Assembly: GCA_046347045.1 (NCBI GenBank)
Contig: JAXMGX010000003.1
Coordinates: 62,001 to 126,000 of the forward strand
Source: ZC4RG30 sp046347045
GTDB taxonomy: Bacteria; Pseudomonadota; Gammaproteobacteria; Steroidobacterales; Steroidobacteraceae
Direction: 5' to 3'
Length of the DNA stretch: 64,000 nt
The notes under the pieces were generated by a model that made no database searches, was not told where the DNA came from, and saw nothing but the letters and a program-made list of their open reading frames with translations. The translations under genes were made by a program, and so were the position numbers. Position 1 is the stretch's first letter, and every line of letters begins with the position of its first letter. Positions 19,252 to 28,746 of this stretch are shown one piece after another.

Positions 19252-22200
19252 TGCCGTGCTCCCGCCTCGTCCTCGACCGAGAGCGCGTAACAGCAGTGCA
19301 GCGCCTCCCATTGCTTGCGAATCTCGCTGACAAGCTCGCGCGTGCGGCGTTTCGCGAGCGCGGCATCCGCGCCCTGGCCATAGGCCACGCGGACCACCGT
19401 GGGCCGCTCCTCCAGCGTCCTGACCAGCGCGCTGACGCGCGCCTTCCAGTCGGCCTTGAGCTGCAGCGAACCGGCATCGAAGGCCGCATCGCTCACCTCG
19501 ACACGCACCACCCGGTGGATGGTGGCGCCGAAGTTCAGCGTGGCGAGCTTGCCGCGCGTGATGCGGATCGCACGCGGATTCTCGGTGGTGACGCGATAGC
19601 CGGCCGGCAGCGTGCGCTCGTCGAGCTTCATCACGAAGTTCGAGCCGCGATACGCATCAGGCACCGCCGCACAGGCCACGTGGTAGCGGCCATCGGCGTC
19701 GGTGCTGACCAGCACGCCGTTGACCGTGGCCAGCCGCACATGCGGCACGCCCGGCTCACCGGCATCCTGGTAGCCATTGGCGTTGCGGTCATCGAACACC
19801 TTGCCCACGATGTCGGTGCAGTCGAACACCGGATCGGGCACCACGCGCACCGCGGCGGTGGCCACATTCGACACCGCGGTGTCGATGATGTTGTTCAGGC
19901 CCCAGGCCTGGTTGACGTATTCCGCCTCGCCCACGCCGGCGCCCACCACCAGCACCAGTTTGTAGGTGTGGCTCTGGTTCGGCGCGAACACCTGGTCGAG
20001 CCAGGTGAGTTCACGGCCCACGCGCTGGGGTTCGGCGGCGATGCCGTCGCGGCTGGCCGTGCCCGCCCGATACGCGAAGCCCGGCGGCGTGAAGTCACGC
20101 ACGTCGATGTTGGTCAGCGTCGCATTCAGCGTGTTGGTGATGGTGATGGTGTACGGCACCAGATCGCCCACGGCGACATTCACCGATGGCGTGGTCTTGG
20201 TGGCGCGCAGCGCGCCGGCGAGGATCGGATCCACCGGCACATGATTGTTGATCACGTTCGCCGAGGTGCCCGGCGTGAGCGCGAAGCGCAGCCAGTACTG
20301 CGTGGTGCCACGCGTCGGCACCGCAGCCAGCGAAGTGGCCGCGCACTGCGCCGCGTCCACATTGGCCACGCTGCCCGCGGGTGCCGTCGAACCGTTCTGC
20401 ACCAGCGCCGGCGCGGGTTGCGCGCCCACCGTCAGCACGTTCGCGCAGGGCGGAATCAGCGACGACAACCCCGGCGTGAAGCGACCCACCGGCGGCGTGA
20501 CACTGAGCGTGTAGTTGCCCGCGGGCGCCGTCGGCAGCAACAGGAACTGGTACAGGCCCGCATCGCCGGTGATCTGCGTCGCGTTGCCTGCGCCACCCAC
20601 GAGATGCAGCGCTGGATTGAAGCCCTGCGGTCCGGTGAGCGTGACCGTGGCGCCGGCCACGGGGCGGCGCGACACGGAGTCGTAGACCACGCCCGACGGA
20701 TCCACCGGCAGGCTCTGGGCCAGTAGCGTTGCGGCAGGCGGCAGCACCAGCTTGGCGATGGTGCCGGAAGCCGTGGCGGCGGCACCGGGGTTCGATGCGC
20801 TCAGCACCGAATCCACGACGGCAATGCCATCCTCGTTGGTGACGGGCATGCCATACACCGCGCGGCTCGCCGGTTCGCGGAAGCGCACTTCATAGCCGCC
20901 GCCCGGCGCCAGGCGGGCGAACTGGTACGCGCCATTGGCATCGGTGCTGGTGCTCTGCTGCACCGTGCCCGCCTGCAGCAGCTCGACGATCCAGCCCGCC
21001 AGTGCAGGTTCGCCGCTGCCGCGGATGCGGTCGTGGTTATCGTCGCGCCAGACATGGCCCGCCAGCGAGGCCTCGGCACCGCGCTCACCGAAGTCATAGC
21101 CGGTGGCATCGACGGCAACGCCCAGCGCGATGGCGCTGACCTGATCGTTGGCGAGCGTGCCGCCGGCGCTGCCCACGCGATCCTGGCCGTCCTGATACCC
21201 CTCAGGCTGCACTTCGGCAAGCGTGTAGCTGCCCGCTGCAACGTCGGTGAACAGATAGCGGCCATCGGCGCCGGTGGTGACCTGGCGCGAGACGGCAGTG
21301 CCGCGCGCATCGGTGCCCGTGAGCCGCAGCGTGACGCCGGGAATCGGCGGTTCACCGGCCTGCCACTGGCCATCGTTGCTGGCGTCATCGTAGACCAGGC
21401 CGGCGAAGCTGCCCGCGGTGTCACCGAAGTTCACCACCGGCGGCGCGCCGGTGTTGGTGACATCCACGATGACGCTGTCGGGCGTGCTGCTGCCGTAGCC
21501 GGCGGGCTGCGTCTCGACGACGCGATAGCGGCCGGAAGGAATGTTCGCGAACCCATAGCTGCCATCGGCCGCAGTGGTGGTGGTTGCAACGACCACGCCC
21601 GATTCATCGAGCAGCGTCACCACGACGCCGGCAATCGGCAGTTCGCCGGCATCGATCACGCCATCGCGGTCGCGATCGATCCAGATGCGTCCGGAAAGGG
21701 ACTGGCCGCGCTCGCCGAAGCCGTAACCCGTGGCCTGCGTGCCCGCAGGCAGCGCAATGGCAGTGATGGTGTCGTTGCCCACGGTGCCGCCGGCAGACCC
21801 TGCGACATCCTGCCCATCGGCGTAGGCCGCGGGCTGGGTTTCCGTGAGTGAGTAGGTGCCGGCCAGGATGTCCGCGAAGCGGAACGAACCGTCCGCGGCA
21901 GACTGCACGGTGCGGTTGACGGTCGCGCCGCCTGCATCGGTGCCGGTCAGTGTCACGGTGACATTGCCGATGCCGGGTTCACCGGCATCGCGCGCGGCAT
22001 TGTTGTTGGTGTCCGCCCACACGAAGCCGGCGATGCCGGAGGTGGTGTCGGCGAAGTCGGCGACACCCGAGCCGCCGGCCGGCACTGTAACCGCCACGCT
22101 GTCGGGTGAGCTGCTGCCGAAACCGGCAGGCTGCGTCTCGACCACGGTGTAATTGCCCGCGGGAACGCCGGTGAAGGCGTAGCTGCCGTCGCTGGCGGTG

Positions 22201-24494
22201 GTGGTGGTTGCGATGACATTGCCCAGTCCATCGCGCAGCGTCAGCGTCACACCCGCTATGCCGGGCTCACCGGCCTCGCGCGAGGCGTTGCCGCTGACAT
22301 CGCGGAATACCACGCCGTGGATGGACGAACCCAGCTCGCCGAAGGTGTAGCCGGTGGCATCGGTATTCACGGCCAGTGCGATGGCGCTGATGCTGTCATT
22401 GGCCACGGCACCGCCCGCGCTGCCCGCGGCATCCAGGCCATCGGCCCAGCCGGCAGGCTGCGTGGGTTCCGACAGCGTGTAGCCCGCCCCGCTGGGCGTC
22501 AGCACATCCACGAACAGGAAATTGCCGGTGGCATCGGTGGCCGCGGTGCGGTTCACCACCGCGCCTGCGGCATCGGTGCCGGCCAGGCGCACGGTCACCG
22601 CACTGATGCCGGGCTCGCCCGCATCGCGCGCGCCATTGCCATTGAGGTCCACGTACACCGAGCCGGCCAGCGTCGAGAGCGTGTCGGCGAAGTTGGCCGT
22701 GGCCGCGCCGGCCACCGGCACCACCACCGCCACACTGTCAGGCGACGTGGCGCTGGAACCGTAGCCCGCGGGCTGCGTCTCGACCACGGTGTAGTTGCCG
22801 GCAGGGACGCCGGCGAAGAGGTAACTGCCGTCGGCCGCCGTGACGGTGGTGGCGACGACAGTGTTGCCCGCATCGCGCAGCGACACCGTGACGCCGGCAA
22901 TGCCGGTGTCGCCCGGCTGCTGCGTGCCATTGCGGTTCGCATCGCGATAGACCACGCCGGTGACCGCGGAGCCGGTTTCGGCGAAGTTGTAGCCCGTGGC
23001 CTGCGAGCCCGCAGGCAGCGCGATGGCGCTGTAAAGATCGTTCCCGATGGTGCCGCCGACATTGCCGGCGCCCGCCACTTCGAGTCCGTCACCGAACACG
23101 GCCGGCTGCGTCTCGGCGATGGCATAGGTGCCGCCCAGCAGATCGGCAAACAGGTAAGTGCCGCCCGCACCGGTGACCAGCGTGCGGTTCACCGCCGCAC
23201 CGAGCGAGTCGGTGCCGGTGAGTGTCAGCGTGACGCCAGTGAGGCCGATCTCGCCGCCATCCTGCACGCCGTTGTTGTTGCCATCGAGGAATACCGTACC
23301 CGCGAGCGAAGCCGTGCTTTCGCCGAAATCGACCACTGCCGGCGTGCCTGCCACCAGCGCGATCGCCAGGCTGTTGCCGGCGTTCTGCGGACCGCTCGAA
23401 TAGCCCGTGGGCTGTGTCTCGACAATGGTGTAACTGCCTGCCGGCTGGTCCGGGAAGGCATAGGTTCCATCGGCCGCCGTGGTGGTGGTGGCGATGACAG
23501 TGTTGCCCGCGTCGCGCAGCGTGATCGTGACGCCAGCGATGCCGGGTTCGCCCGTATCCTTCGCGCCATTGCGGTTCGCATCGCGGTACACGGTGCCGCT
23601 GATCGGCGTACCCAACTCCGCAAACAGATAGCCGGTGGCGCTGGTGCCCACCGGCAGCGCGATGGCGCTGACGCGGTTGGCGGCCAGCGTGACGGTGCCG
23701 CCGGCGCTGCCCGCCGTGATGGCGCCATTGCGATAGGCCGTGGGCTGCGTCTCGGTGAGCGTGTAGCCCGCGCCATTCGGCGCCTTGATGTCGTTGAAGC
23801 TGAAGGCGCCGCCAGCGTCGGTGGTCGCGGTCGTGTTGACGGCAGCGCCCGCCGCGTCGGTGCCGGTCAGTGTCAGCACCACCCCGGCAATCGGCGTGTC
23901 GCTGCCGTCATTGGCGCCATTGGCATTGCGGTCGAAGAACACCGTGCCCGCGAGCGCGGACGAAGTGTCGCCGAAGTCGTTGCCCGTCAGCGTGCCGGCG
24001 GCTGGCAGCACCAGGCCCGAAATGGTGTTGGGCGTGCTGCTGCCGAAGCCTGCGGGCTGGGTCTCGGCCACCGCGTAGGTGCCGGCCGGCAGACCGGTGA
24101 AACTGTAGTTGCCGCTGGCATCAGTGGTGACCGTGCGCGACACGGCATTGCCCAGCGTGTCGGTGCCGGTGAGCGTCAGCGTGACGCCCGCGATGCCCAC
24201 CTCGCCCGCCTCCAGCGTGCCGTTGCGATTCACGTCGCGCCATACGCGGCCGGAAATCGTCGCGGAGAGTTCGCCGAAGTTGTAGCCGGTGCCATTGGCA
24301 TCGGTCACGGCAATGGCACTGATGCGGTCGTTCACAGCGGTGGATCCGCCGAGCGAGCCTGCGGTATCGATGCCATCCGCGTAGGTAGCCGGTTGCGTTT
24401 CGTCGAGCTGGTAGGTACCGGGCAGCACGTTGCCGAAAGACCATGTGCCGCCGGCGGCGGTGAGAGTCGTGCGGCTGACGGCAGTGCCGCGCAC
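19248..24494 (-). CDS. C-terminal portion of a ~3,020-residue DUF11/SdrD-repeat surface protein (separated by frameshift)
   Basis: 1,748 residues from the first in-frame ATG at 24494, but homology is continuous with the upstream fragment and the frame is open to about 24535. It contains about 11 SdrD B-like (Cna-B fold) repeats of the form GxVxxDxNxNGxxDxGE...GVTxTLTGTD...AGTYxxxETQP; then a carboxypeptidase-regulatory-like segment; one DUF11 domain (ALRATKTTPSVNVAVGDLVPYTITI); another SdrD-like unit (FDDRNANGYQDAGEPG); and an OmpA-like C-terminal remnant (SALVRTLEERPTVVRVAYGQ). It probably lies on the cell surface or in the periplasm as a structural or adhesive protein. Its stop overlaps the start of the OmpA-domain gene by four bases. 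See the entry at 24518-28312 for the frameshift. Confidence 0.75.
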   Translation of the reverse strand: MRGTAVSRTTLTAAGGTWSFGNVLPGTYQLDETQPATYADGIDTAGSLGGSTAVNDRISAIAVTDANGTGYNFGELSATISGRVWRDVNRNGTLEAGEVGIAGVTLTLTGTDTLGNAVSRTVTTDASGNYSFTGLPAGTYAVAETQPAGFGSSTPNTISGLVLPAAGTLTGNDFGDTSSALAGTVFFDRNANGANDGSDTPIAGVVLTLTGTDAAGAAVNTTATTDAGGAFSFNDIKAPNGAGYTLTETQPTAYRNGAITAGSAGGTVTLAANRVSAIALPVGTSATGYLFAELGTPISGTVYRDANRNGAKDTGEPGIAGVTITLRDAGNTVIATTTTAADGTYAFPDQPAGSYTIVETQPTGYSSGPQNAGNSLAIALVAGTPAVVDFGESTASLAGTVFLDGNNNGVQDGGEIGLTGVTLTLTGTDSLGAAVNRTLVTGAGGTYLFADLLGGTYAIAETQPAVFGDGLEVAGAGNVGGTIGNDLYSAIALPAGSQATGYNFAETGSAVTGVVYRDANRNGTQQPGDTGIAGVTVSLRDAGNTVVATTVTAADGSYLFAGVPAGNYTVVETQPAGYGSSATSPDSVAVVVPVAGAATANFADTLSTLAGSVYVDLNGNGARDAGEPGISAVTVRLAGTDAAGAVVNRTAATDATGNFLFVDVLTPSGAGYTLSEPTQPAGWADGLDAAGSAGGAVANDSISAIALAVNTDATGYTFGELGSSIHGVVFRDVSGNASREAGEPGIAGVTLTLRDGLGNVIATTTTASDGSYAFTGVPAGNYTVVETQPAGFGSSSPDSVAVTVPAGGSGVADFADTTSGIAGFVWADTNNNAARDAGEPGIGNVTVTLTGTDAGGATVNRTVQSAADGSFRFADILAGTYSLTETQPAAYADGQDVAGSAGGTVGNDTITAIALPAGTQATGYGFGERGQSLSGRIWIDRDRDGVIDAGELPIAGVVVTLLDESGVVVATTTTAADGSYGFANIPSGRYRVVETQPAGYGSSTPDSVIVDVTNTGAPPVVNFGDTAGSFAGLVYDDASNDGQWQAGEPPIPGVTLRLTGTDARGTAVSRQVTTGADGRYLFTDVAAGSYTLAEVQPEGYQDGQDRVGSAGGTLANDQVSAIALGVAVDATGYDFGERGAEASLAGHVWRDDNHDRIRGSGEPALAGWIVELLQAGTVQQSTSTDANGAYQFARLAPGGGYEVRFREPASRAVYGMPVTNEDGIAVVDSVLSASNPGAAATASGTIAKLVLPPAATLLAQSLPVDPSGVVYDSVSRRPVAGATVTLTGPQGFNPALHLVGGAGNATQITGDAGLYQFLLLPTAPAGNYTLSVTPPVGRFTPGLSSLIPPCANVLTVGAQPAPALVQNGSTAPAGSVANVDAAQCAATSLAAVPTRGTTQYWLRFALTPGTSANVINNHVPVDPILAGALRATKTTPSVNVAVGDLVPYTITITNTLNATLTNIDVRDFTPPGFAYRAGTASRDGIAAEPQRVGRELTWLDQVFAPNQSHTYKLVLVVGAGVGEAEYVNQAWGLNNIIDTAVSNVATAAVRVVPDPVFDCTDIVGKVFDDRNANGYQDAGEPGVPHVRLATVNGVLVSTDADGRYHVACAAVPDAYRGSNFVMKLDERTLPAGYRVTTENPRAIRITRGKLATLNFGATIHRVVRVEVSDAAFDAGSLQLKADWKARVSALVRTLEERPTVVRVAYGQGADAALAKRRTRELVSEIRKQWEALHCCYALSVEDEAGARQ

Positions 24495-24990
24495 ATCGGT
24501 GCCGGTGAGCGTGATGGTTACGCCGGCGATGCCGGCTCCGAGCCGGCACGTACGCCGTTGTTGTCGATGTCGGCATAGACCAGGCCCGACAGCGTGTTCT
24601 GCCGCAGCTCGCCGAAGTTGTAGCCGGTGGCGGACTGGTTCTTGTCCAGCACCACATTGGTGATCACGTCGGAGTTCGCCGTGTTGGGTGCGGTGCCACC
24701 CGGCGGGGTGCCGGTCGCGGCCGTGCCGACGCTTTCCAGGCCATCGGTGAAGCCCGCGGGCTGCGTCGACTCGGTGATGGGGTAACCGCCCGCCCCCGCC
24801 TGCTCCAGGTTGTCGAACAGGTAATTGCCGCTGGCGTCCGTGGTCGCATTGCGCGACACAGTCGTGCCGAACACATCGGTGCCGGAGAGCGTCAGCGCGA
24901 CGCCCGCCACACCCAGCTCGCCGCCGTCGATGGTGGCGTTGTTGTTGTTGTCACGATAGACGCGACCGGCAATGCTCGACTTCACCAGGC
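20750..24990 (-). repeat. Tandem SdrD/Cna-B domain repeats, arranged as ~635-base two-domain units
   Basis: About 13 consecutive coding repeats of roughly 95-115 residues. Two kinds alternate. The longer (A) has TLTGTDAxG and ends GSAGGTxxNDxISAIAL...ATGYxFGE. The shorter (B) has RDAGNTVIATTTTAADGSY and ends GYGSSxPDSVAVxVP...DFGDT. A-type units begin near 24600, 23960, 23315, 22685, 22045 and 21420, giving a two-domain period of 625-645 bases repeated about six times. The last unit (about 21075-20750) is divergent. Boundaries are approximate. Confidence 0.75.
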
Positions 24991-27900
24991 TCGCGACGCC
25001 CGAGTTCGAATCATTGCCCGGCACCAGGTCCACGCTCGAAGTGGAGACCGACGCCGTGTTGGTATAGCTCGATGGAAACGGACCCGTGGCGGGGCGCCGG
25101 ATGAGCACGTCCACGGTCACGGTGCGCTCGCTGCCCGCGCCCGGCGTGATGCTGCCCAGGTTGCAGCTGAACTGCGTCAGACCCGATGCCGTGCAGGTGC
25201 CGGCGCCATTGGCGATCGAATACGTGAAGGGCGACACCAGCTCCATGTTGGTCGGCAGCGTGTCGGTCAGCACCGAATCATGTGCATCGCCGGGGCCGTT
25301 GTTCAGCACCTTGATCTGCCACTGGAAGGTCTGGCCATACTGCAGCGGCGGCGCGGCGACCACGGCCGTCTTGCTGCTGACCGACAGATCGGCCTTGGCG
25401 CGCACGGCGGTGGGTTCCACCGCGGTGTTGTTGCCGCTGTTGCTCTCGGTCTCGTTGGTGGAGACGACGATGGTGTTGGCGTAGGGGTCGCCGGTGGCCG
25501 CCGGCGCATCGTTGATGCGATAGCGCAGGTAGCGCGTGGAAGAGGTGCCCGCCTCCAGGTTGGGCGCAGTGCAGCTCAAGACCTGCGGATTGGCGGTGGC
25601 GTTGGCGGTGGTGCACTGGGGCACGCCGCTGCAGGCGAACTGACTGTCCGAGTCGCACAGGAAGGTTGCCGCCTTGCCCGAGGGAGCGGCATAGCTGGTA
25701 TTGACGCTGACGCCCGTGGCCTGCGAGGGACCTGAGTTCGTCAGCACCATGCGGTAGGTGACGAGGTTGTTGGCCGGCGCAGTGCCGTCGTAGCCCAGCG
25801 GATCGGCCGGGACACCGGCGAAACTGGGCACGTCACTGATGTTGGCGATCATGTCCACCGCCGCCGCATCGATGTTCAGCGTGGCGCCGCGGCTGTTGTT
25901 GGCGGGGTTGGAGTCGGTGGTCGTGGTGGCCACGGTGGCGGTGTTCGGCAGCGCGCGGTTGGCGGGCGGCGACGCCATCCACGCCGGACGCGCGACGATG
26001 GTCACGGTCTGCGTGGAGTTGGCCCCCATCGTGCCGATGGCGCAGGACAAGGTGTTGCCGCCACCGTAGGAGCAGGTTCCCTGGCTCGGCGTGAAAGAAC
26101 GGATCGCGAAGCCCGGATCGCCGCCCGCAGGGGCAAACACGTCATCCAGCGTGACGTTCTGCGCCGTGGACGGACCCGCATTCAACAGCGTGATGACATA
26201 GGTGGCATCGACGCCGGCCCGCACCGTGCCCGGTGTGACCGTCTTGCTCTGCACCTGCACATCCGCCACCGGCGCCACCGTGGTGATCACCGACGAAGCG
26301 TTGTTGCTGCGGTCGGGATCGCCGACGGCGCTGGAATCGATGCTGGCCGAATTGGTGAAACTGCCGTCGGCCATCGGCCGCTGCACGGTGATGGTGATCG
26401 CGGCCGTCTCGGCGGTGTTCGCCGGCGCGCCGCTGGCGTAGCGCAGCGTGGCATAGCTGCAGTTCACGGTGGCACCCGACACCGAGCAGCTTCCCGTCGA
26501 ACCCTTGCTGCCCGTGCCCGCATTGGCGGTGATCACGGTGCCGCCCGCCAGCGAGGTATACATGGGGATCACGTCGCTCACCGAGATCGACGCCGAATCG
26601 TCAGGCCCGGCGTTGGTCAGCGTCAGCGTATAGGTGACGCTGCCATCCGTTGTGGCCACGGTCGAGCGATCCTGGCTCTTGACGATGGTGATGTCGGCGC
26701 GCGCCCCGGTAGAGGTGATGCTGGCCGAGGCGCAGTCGTTGGTGTTGTTGGGATCGGTCACCGCACCGCTGACCGACGTGCAGGCGATGTTGGTCAGGCT
26801 GCCGGTGCCGGTGGCCGTGGTCACCAGCGTCAGTGCCGGTGCATTGACCCCCACCGCAAGCGGACCGGGCAGCGAGCAGCTGAACACTCCGCTCGAGAAG
26901 GAGCAATTCCAGGCATTGCTGGTGAAGCTGCCCGGACCGGTGTAACTCTCGCCGGCAGGCAGCGTGTCGGTGATGGTCAGCGTGCCGGCAGCGGCCCGCG
27001 GGCCGTTGTTGTGCATCGTCATCACCGAGGTGATCGCCGAACCCTGGGCCACCGGGTTGGGGCCCTTGGTCTTGGTGATCGTCAGGTCCGCGCCATCACG
27101 CTGCAGCGTGAAATTCACGGTGCCGGTGTTGTCGGCGCCGACCGGATCCTGCGTGGTGGCGCTGATCTGCGCCGAGTTGCTGGCCGACATGCCACCGGGT
27201 GGAACGATGGTGTCATCGGGTGCGGTGGCCGTGATGGTGATGTTGTTGGTGGAACCCACCGCCAGACTTGCGCGCGTGCAGCTCACCAGACGGGTGCCCT
27301 GGTTTGCGGTACATGACCAGCCCGGACCGCTGGCCGCGATTGCACTGAACCCCGCGGGCAGCGTGTCGGTGACGGTGACGGTGCTGGCCGCATCCGGACC
27401 GGCATTGCGTGGCGTGAGCGTGAAGGTGGTGGCACCGGCGCTGATCACCGGCGACGGCGACACGCTCTTGCCGATGTTGAGGTTTGCGCCCTGCACGACA
27501 CTCACCGAGGCGGTGGCCGTGTTGTTGCTGGGCAGGCCATCGGGCGTGGTCGCCGACACGGTGGCCGAGTTGGTGATGGTGCCGTTGATCGAACTGTTAA
27601 CCCGCGCAACCACCGTGACCGCGCTGCTGGCATTTACCGCCACCGCGGCAGGATGCGTGCAGGTGACGGTCTGGCCGCTGGCCGAGCAGCTCCATCCCGC
27701 GCCCGAGAACGAGGCGAAGCTGGTGTTGGTGGGCAGCGTGTCGGTGAGCGTGATGCCGGAGGATGCGTCGGGACCGAGATTGGTCACGTTCATCACGAAG
27801 CTGGCCAGGCCGCCGGCCACCACGGGGTTGGGCGAACCGCTCATCGCGAGCTGCAGGTCGGCACCCGCCGAGATGGTCGTGGTCTGGGGCACACTGCTCG

Positions 27901-28312
27901 GCGACTCGCCCGCGGTGGTCGAGGTCGCAGTGGCGGTGCTGGTGATGGTGCTGCCGCCGGCCAGCATCGGCCGCAGGGTGATATTGACGACGCGCTCAGC
28001 GCTGGCGGCCAGCGTGCCCAGCGCGCAGACCACGTTCGGCGCAGTGAACGTGCACGCGGGATCGTCAGCGGCAATGAAGGTCGCACCCGCGGGAATCGGC
28101 ACGCTCAACTGCACATTAGCCGCGCTGCTGGTGAAGCTGGTGTTCGTCACCTGCAGCGTGTAAGTGAGCACCGTGGTGGCGGCTACGGGATCGGGCACGT
28201 CCTGGAAGGTCAGCAGCTTGACGATGGGATCGGCCGATGCCGGCGCGGCAGCCAGGCACAACAGGGACACGGCAAGCGCCGGGCGACAGACCGATGCGAA
28301 TTTGGCTTTCAT
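24518..28312 (-). CDS. N-terminal portion of a DUF11/SdrD-repeat surface protein, ended by a frameshift
   Basis: 1,264 residues with a signal peptide (about 1-28, ending ASADP). Eight DUF11 (Ig-like, isopeptide-protein-type) domains of about 120-140 residues follow, each opening ADxxxxKxxxPxPVxxG and containing NxGPxxAxxVTVTDTLP. Two SdrD B-like repeats then begin at about 24985. The frame ends prematurely at ...RAGSEPASPA-stop. One extra base near 24531-24535 (CCGGC read as CCGGGC) would restore SEPGIAGVTITLTGTD and join it to the next fragment, giving a 3,021-residue protein over 19248-28312. Either a real single-base deletion or a sequencing error explains this. Proteins of this make-up are usually surface or biofilm components. 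Confidence 0.75.
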   Translation of the reverse strand: MKAKFASVCRPALAVSLLCLAAAPASADPIVKLLTFQDVPDPVAATTVLTYTLQVTNTSFTSSAANVQLSVPIPAGATFIAADDPACTFTAPNVVCALGTLAASAERVVNITLRPMLAGGSTITSTATATSTTAGESPSSVPQTTTISAGADLQLAMSGSPNPVVAGGLASFVMNVTNLGPDASSGITLTDTLPTNTSFASFSGAGWSCSASGQTVTCTHPAAVAVNASSAVTVVARVNSSINGTITNSATVSATTPDGLPSNNTATASVSVVQGANLNIGKSVSPSPVISAGATTFTLTPRNAGPDAASTVTVTDTLPAGFSAIAASGPGWSCTANQGTRLVSCTRASLAVGSTNNITITATAPDDTIVPPGGMSASNSAQISATTQDPVGADNTGTVNFTLQRDGADLTITKTKGPNPVAQGSAITSVMTMHNNGPRAAAGTLTITDTLPAGESYTGPGSFTSNAWNCSFSSGVFSCSLPGPLAVGVNAPALTLVTTATGTGSLTNIACTSVSGAVTDPNNTNDCASASITSTGARADITIVKSQDRSTVATTDGSVTYTLTLTNAGPDDSASISVSDVIPMYTSLAGGTVITANAGTGSKGSTGSCSVSGATVNCSYATLRYASGAPANTAETAAITITVQRPMADGSFTNSASIDSSAVGDPDRSNNASSVITTVAPVADVQVQSKTVTPGTVRAGVDATYVITLLNAGPSTAQNVTLDDVFAPAGGDPGFAIRSFTPSQGTCSYGGGNTLSCAIGTMGANSTQTVTIVARPAWMASPPANRALPNTATVATTTTDSNPANNSRGATLNIDAAAVDMIANISDVPSFAGVPADPLGYDGTAPANNLVTYRMVLTNSGPSQATGVSVNTSYAAPSGKAATFLCDSDSQFACSGVPQCTTANATANPQVLSCTAPNLEAGTSSTRYLRYRINDAPAATGDPYANTIVVSTNETESNSGNNTAVEPTAVRAKADLSVSSKTAVVAAPPLQYGQTFQWQIKVLNNGPGDAHDSVLTDTLPTNMELVSPFTYSIANGAGTCTASGLTQFSCNLGSITPGAGSERTVTVDVLIRRPATGPFPSSYTNTASVSTSSVDLVPGNDSNSGVASLVKSSIAGRVYRDNNNNATIDGGELGVAGVALTLSGTDVFGTTVSRNATTDASGNYLFDNLEQAGAGGYPITESTQPAGFTDGLESVGTAATGTPPGGTAPNTANSDVITNVVLDKNQSATGYNFGELRQNTLSGLVYADIDNNGVRAGSEPASPA

Positions 28313-28746
28313 TTCTCTGTGTTCTTGGCATGCGTCGCCGGCATGCCCACGAGCGGACTGCAGAGACGATCCCTTTCCATGAATGCGCGCAGCTTAAGGC
28401 GGCGTTGACGCCACAAACCCCACGGGCTTCACATAAAGGAATTCGAGCAGGCAGGCGAGATCCAGGCCGACCGCCCAACTGAGAATCATTTCCGGACGGT
28501 TTGAAAAAACTCCTGCCAGACGTGATGCGCGCCCGCTAGTTGCGGGACCACGTCGCACCGTCCAGCACCATGTCTGCCTCGATTGCCGGAGCCATCGCGG
28601 CTCTGCGTTCGTTGCACGCGCCCAGCGTCAATGCCCCGCCCTGGCCACGGGTCGCTGCCCTGAATGATGGTTCGCGCTATGCGCACCATCGTAAATCAAA
28701 CCACCACGGGGCTTCATACGATGCGCCTTCGGCGTATCCTTCGAGC
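28313..28746. other. 434-base gene-free region between the surface-protein locus and the lipoprotein gene
   Basis: This is the longest non-coding gap in the window. It should hold the promoters for the divergent surface-protein and lipoprotein genes, but I find no convincing -35/-10 pair. An interrupted palindrome lies at 28666-28690 (arms GATGGT-CGC and GCG-ACCATC, loop GCTAT). A smaller hairpin (GATGCGCC, TTC, GGCGTATC) lies just before the lipoprotein start. No open frame here looks coding. Confidence 0.5.

Noticed and set aside
22317..24578. A 753-codon plus-strand frame opposite the SdrD repeats, and a 585-codon one at 16930-18687
   Set aside because: Both are exact complements of strong minus-strand genes, have repetitive Arg/Gly/Ala composition and show no start signal.
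20750..24990. Regular repeats considered as CRISPR or satellite DNA
   Set aside because: The period (about 320 and 635 bases) and intact reading frame show protein-domain repeats.
28400..28440. TTGACG hexamer as a plus-strand promoter
   Set aside because: No -10 element lies at the right spacing, and the nearest plus-strand start is more than 300 bases away.
28477..28493. Fur-box-like sequence (AATGATTCTCA on the minus strand) upstream of the surface-protein gene
   Set aside because: It matches only part of the 19-base consensus and lies about 165 bases from the start, with no promoter recognised between.
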